Source: CAZQKL01 sp964593895 [NCBI: uncultured bacterium]
GTDB lineage: Bacteria > DYJV01
Assembly (NCBI GenBank): GCA_964593895.1
Contig: CAZQKL010000001.1
Coordinates: 16,343-35,637 of the forward strand
Direction: 5' to 3'
Length of the DNA stretch: 19,295 nt
In this document: positions 1 through 7,398 of the stretch, piece by piece
How positions within the stretch are numbered: the stretch's first letter is position 1
Layout of the letters: each line of letters begins with the position of its first letter
Made by a program: the position numbers and the translations under genes
The notes under the pieces: model-generated
The model's input: the letters and a program-made list of their open reading frames with translations, nothing else
Database searches by the model: none
Told to the model about the DNA's origin: nothing

Positions 1-942
1 TGTCCAGGAGTATTGTATGCTGGAAAAGTAAAAGTTATAGATATTTCAATCCCTGAAAATGTTCCATTTGAGATTAAAGATTTTGAGATTTCATTTGAGC
101 TTGCAAAAAAATTATTAAAAAATAGACCGCCACATTTTCATAAAGGAAATTTTGGGCATGCTCTTATTTTTGGTGGAAGTATAGGTTTTAGCGGAGCGAT
201 AATAATGGCGTCTAAATCAGCTTTAAGGTCAGGATGTGGCCTTGTTACAGCAATTATTCCTGAAAGTATAAATGAAATTTTTGAAGCATCATGCGTTGAA
301 GCAATGAGTTATCCTGTTAATCTTAAAAGATTTTACGATATGGATGAAGTGGTTGATTTTATTAACACCAAAGATGCAATTTTAATGGGTCCAGGTCTTG
401 GTAAATCAACTGATGCTAAAAATTTTCTTTATGAACTTTTAATTCCAAGAATAAAAATTCCAATGGTTATTGATGCAGATGCTTTGAATATTATTTCAGA
501 AAATGTTGAAATTTTAAAAGAAATTAATGTGCCAAAAATAATCACCCCTCATCCTGGAGAGTTTTCAAGATTAACAAAATTGAAAAAAGATGAAATACAG
601 AATAATAGAGTTAATGTAGCAAAAAAATTTGCAAAAGAATACTCCTGTATAGTTGTTCTTAAAGGATATAGAACAGTTGTTACTGATGGCGAATACTCAT
701 ACATATGTCCAAAAGGTGATGATACTCTTGCAACTGCTGGAAGTGGAGATGTGCTTGGAGGAATTATTGTATCTTTACTTGCACAAGGGTATAATGTTTT
801 TGATTCAGCAATTTTAGGTGTTTACATTCATGGTTTGGCTGGTGAAATATGTAAGAAAAAAATTGGCTCTGAATCAACAATAAGTGGAGATTTAATTGAA
901 AATTTAGCTTATTCATTTAAAATTTTAAAAGATGAAGGTTAA
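1..942 (+). CDS. nnr: Bifunctional NAD(P)H-hydrate epimerase/dehydratase, 3' part (5' end outside window)
   Basis: Repairs hydrated NAD(P)H (NADHX/NADPHX). The C-terminal domain is the ADP- or ATP-dependent dehydratase (NnrD/CARKD, ribokinase-like fold). Reading frame 1 is open from the first base, and its first residues (CPGVLYAGKVKVIDISIPE) match the end of the NnrE epimerase domain. This is therefore the tail of a fused NnrE-NnrD enzyme; the TTG at position 13 is not a credible start. Dehydratase motifs are clear: HKGNFGHALIFGGS near the domain start, then MGPGLG, VIDADALNI, TPHPGEF, and GDDTLATAGSGDVLGG, whose GSGD aspartate (codon 748-750) is the expected catalytic base. The end overlaps tsaE by 11 bp, so the two are probably translationally coupled. 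Confidence 0.93.
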   Translation, partial: CPGVLYAGKVKVIDISIPENVPFEIKDFEISFELAKKLLKNRPPHFHKGNFGHALIFGGSIGFSGAIIMASKSALRSGCGLVTAIIPESINEIFEASCVEAMSYPVNLKRFYDMDEVVDFINTKDAILMGPGLGKSTDAKNFLYELLIPRIKIPMVIDADALNIISENVEILKEINVPKIITPHPGEFSRLTKLKKDEIQNNRVNVAKKFAKEYSCIVVLKGYRTVVTDGEYSYICPKGDDTLATAGSGDVLGGIIVSLLAQGYNVFDSAILGVYIHGLAGEICKKKIGSESTISGDLIENLAYSFKILKDEG

Positions 943-1384
943 GATTAAAAGCTTAAATGATTTGAAAAAACTTGCAAAAATATTTGCTGAAATTTCACAA
1001 AATAAGATGTTCTATGGACTTATTGGTGAACTTGGTGCTGGAAAAACTCAATTCGTGAAGTTTTTTGTAAAAGCAATTGGAGGAGACGAAGATGAGGTTG
1101 TAAGCCCAACTTTTACAATTTTAAATGAATATGATACAGAAAAGTTTAAAATTTATCATTTTGATTTCTATAGATTAGAAAAATTTGAAGAACTTGAAGA
1201 TATCGGTTTTTTTGAAATAATTGAATTAGATGGTATTGTTTTTGTTGAATGGATTGATAAAATTTTGGAGTGTTTACCAGAAAAGTATATTTTATTAAAA
1301 TTTTATGTTAAAAATTCTGAAAGAGAAATTGAAATTCAAGCAGAGGAAGATATCTTAAAAGAGGTGATGAGAAAATGGCGTTAA
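932..1384 (+). CDS. tsaE: tRNA threonylcarbamoyladenosine biosynthesis ATPase TsaE
   Basis: Small ATPase that works with TsaB and TsaD (neither is in this window) to install t6A37 on ANN-decoding tRNAs in the cytoplasm. At 150 residues it has the usual family length. Visible motifs are the Walker A loop GELGAGKT (residues 32-39), SPTF (58-61), HFDFYRL (76-82) and VEWIDK (105-110), the family-typical VEW element. The start has only a weak ribosome-binding site but overlaps the end of nnr by 11 bp, which suggests coupled translation. The nnr-tsaE pairing is common in bacteria. The 3' end overlaps aspartate kinase by 10 bp. Confidence 0.94.
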   Translation: MKVKIKSLNDLKKLAKIFAEISQNKMFYGLIGELGAGKTQFVKFFVKAIGGDEDEVVSPTFTILNEYDTEKFKIYHFDFYRLEKFEELEDIGFFEIIELDGIVFVEWIDKILECLPEKYILLKFYVKNSEREIEIQAEEDILKEVMRKWR

Positions 1385-2604
1385 TTGTTCAGAAATTTGG
1401 TGGAACAAGCGTTGGCTCAATTGAGCGGATTAAAAATGTTGCTGAGAAAGTTATAAAAGAAGTGAAAAATGGAAATAAAGTTGTTGTAGTTGTATCTGCA
1501 ATGGCTGGAGAGACTGATAGATTGATTAACCTTGCAAAAGAAATAGACAAAATCCCTTATGAAAGAGAACTTGATGTTTTAGTTTCAACTGGTGAACAGG
1601 TAAGTGTAGCACTCCTTTCAATGACTTTAATTAAAATGGGATACAAAGCAAAATCTTTTTTAGGCTTTCAAATCCCAATTTATACAGATGGAGTATTTAC
1701 AAAAGCACGAATAACTGAAATTAAACCTGAAAAATTAGAAAAAGCTCTTAATGAGGGTTTTATTGTTGTTGTAGCAGGATTTCAGGGGATAGATAAAGAA
1801 GGAAATATTACAACTCTTGGCAGAGGAGGCTCAGATACAACAGCTGTGGCAATTGCTGCGTGTTTAAAAGCAGATAGATGCGATATCTATACAGATGTAG
1901 ATGGTGTTTACACAACTGACCCCAATATCTGCTCCAAAGCAAGAAAAATAAAGAAAATATCTTATGAGGAAATGCTTGAATTTGCATCATTGGGAGCAAA
2001 AGTTCTTCATTTAAGAAGTGTTGAATTTGCTCAAAAATATAATATTAAGCTTCATGTTAGAAGCTCATTTAAGGATGAGGAAGGAACAATAGTTTGCAGG
2101 GAGGAAGAAATCATGGAACAACCAGTTGTTACAGGAATAGCTTATGATAAAAATCAGGCAAAAATTTCAATAATTAAAGTTCCAGATAGACCTGGAATTG
2201 CTGGAAAAATTTTTGGGGAAATAGCAAAAGAAAATATAAGTGTTGATATGATTGTTCAAAATATCTCTGAAGATGGAACTTCAACTGATTTAACTTTTAC
2301 TGTTACAAAAAATGATTATTTAAAAGCTTTAGAAATTGTAAATAGAATAGTAAAAGAAATAGGTGCTGAAAAGGTAATTGGAGATGAAAACATTTCAAAA
2401 GTTTCAATTATTGGTGTTGGAATGAGGTCACATTCTGGTGTTGCAAGTAAAATGTTTAATGCTCTTGGGAGAGAAAATATAAATATTCAGATGATTAGCA
2501 CTTCTGAAATAAAAGTTTCATGCGTAATTGAAGAAAAATACACAGAACTTGCAGTGAGAGTTCTTCATGATGAATTTGAACTTGATAAACAAAAGAGGGA
2601 ATAA
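1375..2604 (+). CDS. lysC: Aspartate kinase (aspartokinase) with two ACT domains
   Basis: Phosphorylates L-aspartate to aspartyl-4-phosphate, the first step towards lysine, threonine, methionine and diaminopimelate. The 409-residue length fits monofunctional aspartokinases. The N-terminal kinase domain has KFGGTSVG (residues 7-14) and the nucleotide-binding stretch [13 protein letters not shown] followed by [13 protein letters not shown]. The C-terminal third holds two ACT domains, seen around [16 protein letters not shown] and [18 protein letters not shown], which implies amino-acid feedback control; the effector (lysine, threonine or both) cannot be read from sequence alone. The ATG follows a good GAGGTGAT ribosome-binding site lying inside the end of tsaE. 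No homoserine dehydrogenase domain is attached. Confidence 0.96.
   Translation: MALIVQKFGGTSVGSIERIKNVAEKVIKEVKNGNKVVVVVSAMAGETDRLINLAKEIDKIPYERELDVLVSTGEQVSVALLSMTLIKMGYKAKSFLGFQIPIYTDGVFTKARITEIKPEKLEKALNEGFIVVVAGFQGIDKEGNITTLGRGGSDTTAVAIAACLKADRCDIYTDVDGVYTTDPNICSKARKIKKISYEEMLEFASLGAKVLHLRSVEFAQKYNIKLHVRSSFKDEEGTIVCREEEIMEQPVVTGIAYDKNQAKISIIKVPDRPGIAGKIFGEIAKENISVDMIVQNISEDGTSTDLTFTVTKNDYLKALEIVNRIVKEIGAEKVIGDENISKVSIIGVGMRSHSGVASKMFNALGRENINIQMISTSEIKVSCVIEEKYTELAVRVLHDEFELDKQKRE
2595..2600 (+). promoter_or_regulatory. Ribosome-binding site fixing the citramalate synthase start
   Basis: GAGGGA lies 5 bp upstream of ATG 2606. It supports that start over the in-frame ATG at 2567, which has no such site and would add 13 residues unlike the family N-terminus, buried inside aspartate kinase. 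Confidence 0.6.
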
Positions 2605-2605
2605 A

Positions 2606-4195
2606 ATGGATAAAGTTTTAATTTATGACACAACTTTAAGAGATGGCACCCAGGCTGAAGATATAAGCGTTACTTCAAAAGATAAGATAAAAATTGCAAA
2701 AAAACTTGATGAATTATGTTTTGATTACATTGAAGGTGGGTGGCCAGGTTCAAATCCAAAAGATATGGATTTTTTTAACATGATGAAAAAGGAGAAATTA
2801 AATTATTCAAAATTGGTCGCTTTTGGTAGCACTCATAGAGCAGGTATAAAGCCTGAAGATGATGAAAATATTAAAGCTCTGCTTTCATCAGGAGTATCTG
2901 TTGTTACAATATTTGGAAAAACCTGGGATTTTCATGTAACAGATGCTCTTGGTATTTCTTTAAATGAAAATCTTGAAATAATTTACAATACAATTTCTTT
3001 TTTAAAAAAATATGTTGATGAAGTTATATATGATGCAGAGCATTTTTTTGATGGTTATAAAAAAAACAAAGATTATGCAATTAAAACATTGAAAACCGCT
3101 GAAGAAGCTGGTGCTGACTGGATTGTTCTTTGCGATACTAATGGAGGAACTTTAACTTTTGAACTTGAAGATATAATGAAAGAGGTTGTTCCAATAATTA
3201 CCACAAATATAGGGATACATACTCATAATGACACAGAACTTGCTGTTGCTAATTCATTGTATGCTGTTAAATATGGTGCAAAAATGGTTCAAGGAACAAT
3301 AAATGGATTTGGTGAAAGATGTGGAAATGCAAACCTCTGTTCAATAATTCCAAATCTAATAATTAAGATGAAAATTAACTGCCTCAATGGATATGAATCA
3401 TTAAAAAAATTAACTCATCTATCAAGGTATGTAAATGAAATTTTAAATAAAAGACACAATCGTCATCAACCTTATGTTGGAACAAGTGCATTTACTCATA
3501 AAGGTGGAGTTCATGTTAGCGCGGTGAGAAAAGCACCTGAAACCTATGAGCATATAAATCCTGAACTTGTTGGAAATAAAAGAAAAATTGTAATTTCAGA
3601 CCTTTCAGGTAAAAGCAATATATTGTCTAAAGCAGAAGAACTTGGACTTGAAATTGATATGAGTAAAGATTTTGCAAAAAAAGTTTTAGATAAGATTAAA
3701 GACCTTGAAAATAAAGGATTTCAATTTGAAGAAGCTGATGCTTCATTTGAAATTTTAGCAAGAAAAGCTGCAGGAGTTTATGAAGATTTTTTTGAGCTTA
3801 TTGGCTTCAGGGTAATTGATGAAAAAAGAAAAGATGACAAAGAACCAATTTCAGAAGCAACAATAATGATTAAAGTAAATGATATTATAGAGCATACAGC
3901 TTCTCTTGGAAATGGGCCTGTAAATGCCCTTGATAATGCTTTAAGAAAAGCTCTTAAAAAGATTTATCCTCAAATAGAAGCAGTAAAATTAAGTGATTAT
4001 AAAGTTAGAATTTTATCTTCAGATGAAGGAACAGGAGCTTTAACAAGAGTTTTGATTGAATCTGAAGATGAAGAGGATAAATGGACAACAGTTGGAGTTT
4101 CAAATAATATTATTGAAGCAAGCTGGCAGGCTCTTGTTGATTCTCTTGAGTATAAGCTTTTAAAAGATAAGCGGAAAAATGGAGCAAAAAAATAA
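2606..4195 (+). CDS. cimA: (R)-citramalate synthase
   Basis: Condenses pyruvate and acetyl-CoA to (R)-citramalate, the entry to 2-oxobutyrate and isoleucine without threonine deaminase. With the start at 2606 the protein is 529 residues, usual for the long CimA family. The HMGL-like TIM barrel begins with [10 protein letters not shown] (residues 7-16); the metal-binding HTHND is at about 205-209, followed by the [12 protein letters not shown] loop and [12 protein letters not shown]. The C-terminal region ([28 protein letters not shown]) is the LeuA-type allosteric dimer domain, so isoleucine or leucine feedback is likely. The N-terminal [14 protein letters not shown] and [11 protein letters not shown] favour CimA over 2-isopropylmalate or homocitrate synthase. 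The next gene overlaps its end by 17 bp. Confidence 0.94.
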   Translation: MDKVLIYDTTLRDGTQAEDISVTSKDKIKIAKKLDELCFDYIEGGWPGSNPKDMDFFNMMKKEKLNYSKLVAFGSTHRAGIKPEDDENIKALLSSGVSVVTIFGKTWDFHVTDALGISLNENLEIIYNTISFLKKYVDEVIYDAEHFFDGYKKNKDYAIKTLKTAEEAGADWIVLCDTNGGTLTFELEDIMKEVVPIITTNIGIHTHNDTELAVANSLYAVKYGAKMVQGTINGFGERCGNANLCSIIPNLIIKMKINCLNGYESLKKLTHLSRYVNEILNKRHNRHQPYVGTSAFTHKGGVHVSAVRKAPETYEHINPELVGNKRKIVISDLSGKSNILSKAEELGLEIDMSKDFAKKVLDKIKDLENKGFQFEEADASFEILARKAAGVYEDFFELIGFRVIDEKRKDDKEPISEATIMIKVNDIIEHTASLGNGPVNALDNALRKALKKIYPQIEAVKLSDYKVRILSSDEGTGALTRVLIESEDEEDKWTTVGVSNNIIEASWQALVDSLEYKLLKDKRKNGAKK

Positions 4196-4967
4196 AGCAT
4201 TTATTGAAAAAGTTAAAAGTGTAGTTAGGAAAAATTTTAATGAAAGCTGTGAAATTTACATTGATTTTGAAAAAAAATACAATTTTTTTTATGAATTAGC
4301 AAAAAATTTATCCAGTTTTTCACAAATTAAATCAGATAAAGATGTGCTTGATGCTGGTTGTGGATGTGGATTTTCAACAAAGGCTATTTCAGATAATTTT
4401 TCAAAAAGAGTTATTGGTATTGATATTTCAGAAAAAATGGTTTTTACAGGTAAAAAACTTTATCCAGAATTAGATTTTATTGTTGCTGATTTGTTTCATA
4501 TTGATAAAATTTTTAGAAAAAAATTTGATTATTGTATATTTAATCTTGTTGTTTTTATGCTTCCTGAAATTAGAGAAATTTTTAAAAAAGTTTATTCTAA
4601 ATTAACTGAAAATGGGATTTGTGCATTCTCTTTTTATCCTGAAATTATTAATGAACAAAAAGAAGATTTATTGGAATTAGCTTTTAAATTAACAGGCTTT
4701 AATAAACCGAAAAAATTTGTAATTTCAACATTAAAAGAATGTATAGATAGCCTGAAATTTGCTGGATTTAAAAATATTAAAGTTTTGGAATATGAAATTA
4801 ATCTAAAAAAAGATTTTTTAATTGATTTTTTTTCAATTCCTGCACAATCTTCTTCTTTATTTCCAAAGGATGATTACTCTCAGAGAAAAGCAAAAGTTAA
4901 AAAATTATTTTCTGCTATAGCAGGTAATGGAAAAATAATATTTAAATTTGTTAAAGGGGAAAAGTAA
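4179..4967 (+). CDS. Class I SAM-dependent methyltransferase, substrate unknown
   Basis: Predicted cytoplasmic methyltransferase of 262 residues. Motif [10 protein letters not shown] (residues 56-64) binds S-adenosylmethionine, the acidic residue of strand 2 is in GIDIS (80-84), and VADLFHID (102-109) follows as the motif II region. The fold is complete. The N-terminal arrangement (a conserved aromatic helix before motif I) loosely resembles BioC malonyl-ACP methyltransferase, but no other biotin gene is here, so I do not assign that role. The gene overlaps cimA by 17 bp and shares one base with the following thioesterase (TAATG), so all three are probably cotranslated. A joint role with the thioesterase on an acyl substrate is possible but is inference. 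Confidence 0.85.
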   Translation: MEQKNKAFIEKVKSVVRKNFNESCEIYIDFEKKYNFFYELAKNLSSFSQIKSDKDVLDAGCGCGFSTKAISDNFSKRVIGIDISEKMVFTGKKLYPELDFIVADLFHIDKIFRKKFDYCIFNLVVFMLPEIREIFKKVYSKLTENGICAFSFYPEIINEQKEDLLELAFKLTGFNKPKKFVISTLKECIDSLKFAGFKNIKVLEYEINLKKDFLIDFFSIPAQSSSLFPKDDYSQRKAKVKKLFSAIAGNGKIIFKFVKGEK

Positions 4968-5413
4968 TGGAGTCAACAGGACCTCATATTGTAAAATTAA
5001 AAAAATGGATTGACTGTGCTCCATTTGAAGAATTGCTTTCAATGAAAATAGAAGAAGCAAAAGATGGAAAAGCGGTTTTATCTATGCCTTTTTACTATAG
5101 ATATGCTCAAGGTGCTGGGCTTCTTCATGGTGGAGCAATAATTTCTCTTGCTGATACTGCTGTTGCAATGGCAATAAAGAGTTTACTTCCAGAAGGTTCT
5201 CATTTTGCAACTATTGAAGTTTCAGCTCAATTTATTAAACCAGTTAAAAAAGGAGTTGTAAAAGCAGTTGCTGAGATTTATGAAAAAAAAGAAAGAATTT
5301 TTAAAGGGAAAGCAGTTGTTTATGATGAGGAAAATGATGAAGTTTTAAAGTTTTTTTCTGTTTTTAAGTTATCAAGAAAGTCTTTTGAATTATTGAAAGA
5401 AAAAGAGGGCTAA
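4967..5413 (+). CDS. PaaI-family hotdog thioesterase
   Basis: A 148-residue single hotdog-fold protein that should hydrolyse acyl-CoA or acyl-ACP thioesters. The signature is LLHGGAIISLADTAVAMA (residues 52-69): HGG at the start of the hotdog helix and the aspartate of LADTA are typical of the PaaI/4HBT family. The chain-length or aryl preference is not visible; PaaI proper acts on ring-hydroxylated phenylacetyl-CoA, so the ior genes later in the window offer one possible but unproven substrate source. The ATG shares its first base with the stop of the methyltransferase. This is the last gene of the left operon. Its 3' end contains one arm of the hairpin that terminates the opposing fabG transcript. 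Confidence 0.88.
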   Translation: MESTGPHIVKLKKWIDCAPFEELLSMKIEEAKDGKAVLSMPFYYRYAQGAGLLHGGAIISLADTAVAMAIKSLLPEGSHFATIEVSAQFIKPVKKGVVKAVAEIYEKKERIFKGKAVVYDEENDEVLKFFSVFKLSRKSFELLKEKEG

Positions 5414-5431
5414 ATTACATATAAAGCCCTC
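5399..5431 (-). terminator. Rho-independent terminator of phaR-fabG, overlapping the convergent stop codons
   Basis: Perfect 7-bp inverted repeat GAGGGCT (5405-5411) / AGCCCTC (5425-5431) with a 13-nt loop. Read on the - strand it is followed directly by a T-rich run (TTTTTCTTT), as in an intrinsic terminator. On the + strand the downstream sequence is not a clean T-tract. Both the thioesterase stop (5411-5413) and the fabG stop (5415-5417) lie in the arm or loop. Confidence 0.6.
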
Positions 5432-6158
5432 CATTTATTCCATAAACCTGTCCAGTAATATAATCAGACCTTTCATCAGCTAAAAAAGCTACAACTCTTG
5501 CAACTTCTTCTGGAGTTCCGAGCCTTTTCATTGGAATCTGGTCAATAATTTTTTCAAGGATATGAGAAGGAACTTTTCTAACCATGTCTGTATCAATAAA
5601 TCCTGGAGCAACAGCATTAACTGTTATTCCTTTTTTTGCAAGTTCAAGTGCAAGAACTTTAGTTAATCCTATAAGTCCAGCTTTTGCAGCTGCATAATTA
5701 GCCTGACCAATATTTCCTGACAATGCTACAATTGAACTAATATTTATTATTCTTCCCCAGCCTTCTTTAATCATATACTCAACTGATGCTTTAATGCAGT
5801 AGAATGCACCAAATAAATTAACCTGAATTACTCTTAACCACTCTTCAAGCCCCATTTTCAAAATAGTTTTATCACTTGTAATTCCAGCATTGTTAACTAA
5901 AATATCAATTTTTCCATATTTTTCTACAATTTTTTCAACAACTCTTTTTGCATCGTAATAATTCTCAATGCTTCCCTGAAAAATGTCTGCTTCACCACCA
6001 GCTGAAATTATTTCATCTTTAACTTTTTGTGCCTGTTCAGTATTTCTGTTGTAACCTATTCCAACAGCTATTCCCATTTTAGCAAGTTCAAGACATATTG
6101 CTCTTCCAATTCCTCTTGAACCACCAGTTACAAGAGCAACATGTTTATAATCAGCCAT
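5415..6158 (-). CDS. 3-oxoacyl-ACP/acetoacetyl-CoA reductase (FabG/PhaB type SDR)
   Basis: NADPH-dependent short-chain dehydrogenase of 247 residues. It has the cofactor motif TGGSRGIG (11-18), NNAG (89-92), and catalytic Ser142, Tyr155 and Lys159, and ends in the FabG-like NGGLYM. Biochemically it could serve fatty-acid elongation (FabG) or make (R)-3-hydroxybutyryl-CoA for PHA (PhaB); these families are hard to tell apart by sequence. Its position, overlapping phaR by 8 bp and diverging from phaE-phaC, favours PhaB. The ATG has a very strong GGAGGGGG ribosome-binding site (6162-6169) placed inside the end of phaR, so translation should be high and coupled. Confidence 0.88.
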   Translation of the reverse strand: MADYKHVALVTGGSRGIGRAICLELAKMGIAVGIGYNRNTEQAQKVKDEIISAGGEADIFQGSIENYYDAKRVVEKIVEKYGKIDILVNNAGITSDKTILKMGLEEWLRVIQVNLFGAFYCIKASVEYMIKEGWGRIINISSIVALSGNIGQANYAAAKAGLIGLTKVLALELAKKGITVNAVAPGFIDTDMVRKVPSHILEKIIDQIPMKRLGTPEEVARVVAFLADERSDYITGQVYGINGGLYM

Positions 6159-6519
6159 TTTCCCCCTCCTTGTTTTCTGATTTTTTTTCTTCTAAAAAAA
6201 TATTAAACATCCCATAAATATTTTCAAGGTATTTTAAGAAAAATTCGTTGTAAAAATAGTTTTCAAATTCAATTATTTTATGGAGCAGAGATGTGGAAAT
6301 CTTTGACATATGCTCAATAGCAATATTATAAATAATTTGTAAAAGAACCTGATTTGTTATATCTTCTCCAGTTTTCTGGTCAACAACAGAAATTGAATAT
6401 CCTTTTTTTATAAGCTCATTTATTTCGCTTAAATTAACATATTTTTTCTGTGCGGTATTATAAAGCCTTCTATTATCATACCTTTTTAAATAAATTTTTT
6501 TCATTTTTTCTCTTGACAT
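6151..6519 (-). CDS. phaR: PHA synthesis repressor PhaR
   Basis: Polymer-sensing transcription regulator of PHA genes. The N-terminal PHB/PHA accumulation regulator DNA-binding domain is unmistakable: KRYDNRRLYNT (about 12-22), a following Tyr27, VVDQKTGEDIT (45-55) and QVLLQII (57-63). The remaining 55-60 residues are rich in aromatic and hydrophobic residues and correspond to a single short PHB-accumulation region; the protein (122 residues) is shorter than well-studied PhaR proteins. The ATG at 6519 lacks a clear ribosome-binding site. The in-frame ATG at 6504 (giving MKKIYLKRYDNRRLY) is preceded by AGAGA and looks more like the family N-terminus, so the true start may be 6504. The gene likely represses both itself and the divergent operon through the sites at 6541-6570. 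Confidence 0.92.
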   Translation of the reverse strand: MSREKMKKIYLKRYDNRRLYNTAQKKYVNLSEINELIKKGYSISVVDQKTGEDITNQVLLQIIYNIAIEHMSKISTSLLHKIIEFENYFYNEFFLKYLENIYGMFNIFLEEKKSENKEGENG

Positions 6520-6547
6520 TTTAAAAATTTTGTGTATATATTGCGTC
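6513..6547 (+). promoter_or_regulatory. Sigma70-type promoter for the phaB-phaE-phaC operon
   Basis: Consensus -35 TTGACA (6513-6518), which overlaps the upstream phaR start codon, is followed by TATATA (6535-6540, 16-bp spacer) or TATATT (6537-6542, 18-bp spacer). The predicted start is near 6547, inside the first palindrome. A perfect TATAAT also occurs at 6572-6577 on this strand but has no recognisable -35. Confidence 0.5.
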
Positions 6548-6551
6548 GCAA
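6541..6551. promoter_or_regulatory. Candidate PhaR operator O1
   Basis: Perfect palindrome TTGC-GTC-GCAA, placed immediately after the -10 of the rightward promoter and over its predicted start. The TGC-N3-GCA core resembles TGC/GCA-type sites described for PhaR in other bacteria (family knowledge); binding here is inferred from position beside phaR. Confidence 0.6.
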
Positions 6552-6557
6552 AATGAT

Positions 6558-6570
6558 TTTGCTATGCAAA
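6558..6570. promoter_or_regulatory. Candidate PhaR operator O2
   Basis: Perfect palindrome TTTGC-TAT-GCAAA, the same TTGC-N3-GCAA core as O1, with its centre 18 bp away. It overlaps the last base of the leftward -10 and covers the predicted phaR transcription start, the expected position for autorepression. Confidence 0.6.
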
Positions 6571-6598
6571 GTATAATTGATTTTTTACAAAATGTCAA
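6563..6598 (-). promoter_or_regulatory. Sigma70-type promoter for phaR-fabG
   Basis: On the - strand, TTGACA (6598-6593), a 17-bp spacer, then TATACT (6575-6570), a near-consensus promoter. The predicted start is near 6563, giving a leader of roughly 45-60 nt before phaR. Confidence 0.7.
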
Positions 6599-6624
6599 TA
6601 AGTTATTTATGGAGGTGGTAAAAA

Positions 6625-7383
6625 ATGGAGATTAAGGATAAGGTTGTTGTGGTAACAGGTGGAGCTCAGGGAATGGGAAAGCAATTTGCAATTGATTTGG
6701 CTAAAGAAGGAGCAAAAGTAGTAATATGTGATATTAATGAAGATGGAATTAAAAAATTGGAAAATTATGCTGAGGAGCAAAATTTAAATATAAAAGGTTA
6801 CAGGGTAAATGTTACAGATGAGGAAGATGTGGAAAATTTTTTTGAAACTGTTTCTGCAATGCACAAAGGAATTGATGTAGTTATTAACAATGCAGGAATT
6901 ACAAGAGATTCACTTTTAATTAAGAAAAAAGATGATAAAATAGAGAAATTTCCTTTTTCATACTGGAAAGCTGTTATTGATGTAAATTTAACTGGAGTTT
7001 TTTTAACAGCAAGAGAAGCAGCATATCAGATGGTTAAATATGGGAAAAAAGGGGTAATTATTTCAATTTCCTCAATTTCAAGACATGGAAATATTGGACA
7101 GACAAATTACTCTGCAACTAAAGCTGGAGTTTCTGCAATGACAGTTACCTGGGCTAAAGAGTTGAGTAAATATGGAATAAGAGTTGTTGCAATAGCCCCA
7201 GGCTATATTGAAACAGAAATGACTGAAAATATTCCAGAAAAAGTAAAAGAAAAGATTGTAGAAATGATACCATTAAGAAGATTTGGAAAGAAGGAGGAAA
7301 TCTCAAAAACAGTAAAATTTATAATTGAAAATGATTACATTACTGGAAGAACATTAGAAATAGATGGTGGATTAAGAATATAA
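6625..7383 (+). CDS. SDR reductase, probable acetoacetyl-CoA/3-oxoacyl reductase (PhaB-like)
   Basis: NAD(P)-dependent short-chain dehydrogenase of 252 residues and first gene of the rightward pha operon. Cofactor motif TGGAQGMG (11-18), NNAG (88-91), catalytic Ser149/150, Tyr162 and Lys166. It belongs to a recognisable subfamily with a longer loop after NNAGITRD (LLIKKKDDKIEKFPFSYW), then GNIGQTNYSATKAG and a FIIENDYITGRTLEIDGG ending; members are usually annotated FabG-like. With phaE and phaC downstream, supplying (R)-3-hydroxyacyl-CoA is the most likely role. It differs clearly from the other reductase (5415-6158) and so is not a recent duplicate; the two may differ in NADH versus NADPH use or chain length. 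GGAGGTGG at 6611-6618 supports this start. Confidence 0.87.
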   Translation: MEIKDKVVVVTGGAQGMGKQFAIDLAKEGAKVVICDINEDGIKKLENYAEEQNLNIKGYRVNVTDEEDVENFFETVSAMHKGIDVVINNAGITRDSLLIKKKDDKIEKFPFSYWKAVIDVNLTGVFLTAREAAYQMVKYGKKGVIISISSISRHGNIGQTNYSATKAGVSAMTVTWAKELSKYGIRVVAIAPGYIETEMTENIPEKVKEKIVEMIPLRRFGKKEEISKTVKFIIENDYITGRTLEIDGGLRI

Positions 7384-7398
7384 AAGGAGGGGGTAAAA

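Larger units (their letters stand above)
6513..6598. promoter_or_regulatory. Mirror-symmetric bidirectional pha promoter/operator region
   Basis: The stretch reads as an imperfect 86-bp inverted repeat centred near 6555. TTGACATTTT (6513-6522) mirrors AAAATGTCAA (6589-6598). A TATA-type -10 lies on each side (6535-6540 on +, 6575-6570 on -). TTGC-N3-GCAA palindromes flank the centre (6541-6551, 6559-6569), and the core GCAAAATGATTTTGC (6548-6562) is itself a perfect 15-bp palindrome. Each half is a complete promoter facing the other, so + and - transcripts would overlap by about 16 nt. Confidence 0.7.

Noticed and set aside
13-15. TTG at 13 as the start of the NAD(P)HX dehydratase
   Set aside because: The frame is open to the window edge and the residues before it match the epimerase domain end, so the gene begins outside the window.
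1808-1999. Short - strand frame inside aspartate kinase
   Set aside because: Antisense of the conserved nucleotide-binding segment; no recognisable protein features.
6572-6577. Perfect TATAAT on the + strand as the main pha promoter -10
   Set aside because: No -35 at 16-18 bp upstream (CAAAAT-like only). It is largely explained by the overlapping leftward -10 (TATACT on the other strand), though minor use cannot be excluded.
5415-7383. The two short-chain reductases as a recent duplication
   Set aside because: They share only general SDR motifs; the loop after NNAGIT and the C-terminal endings belong to different subfamilies.
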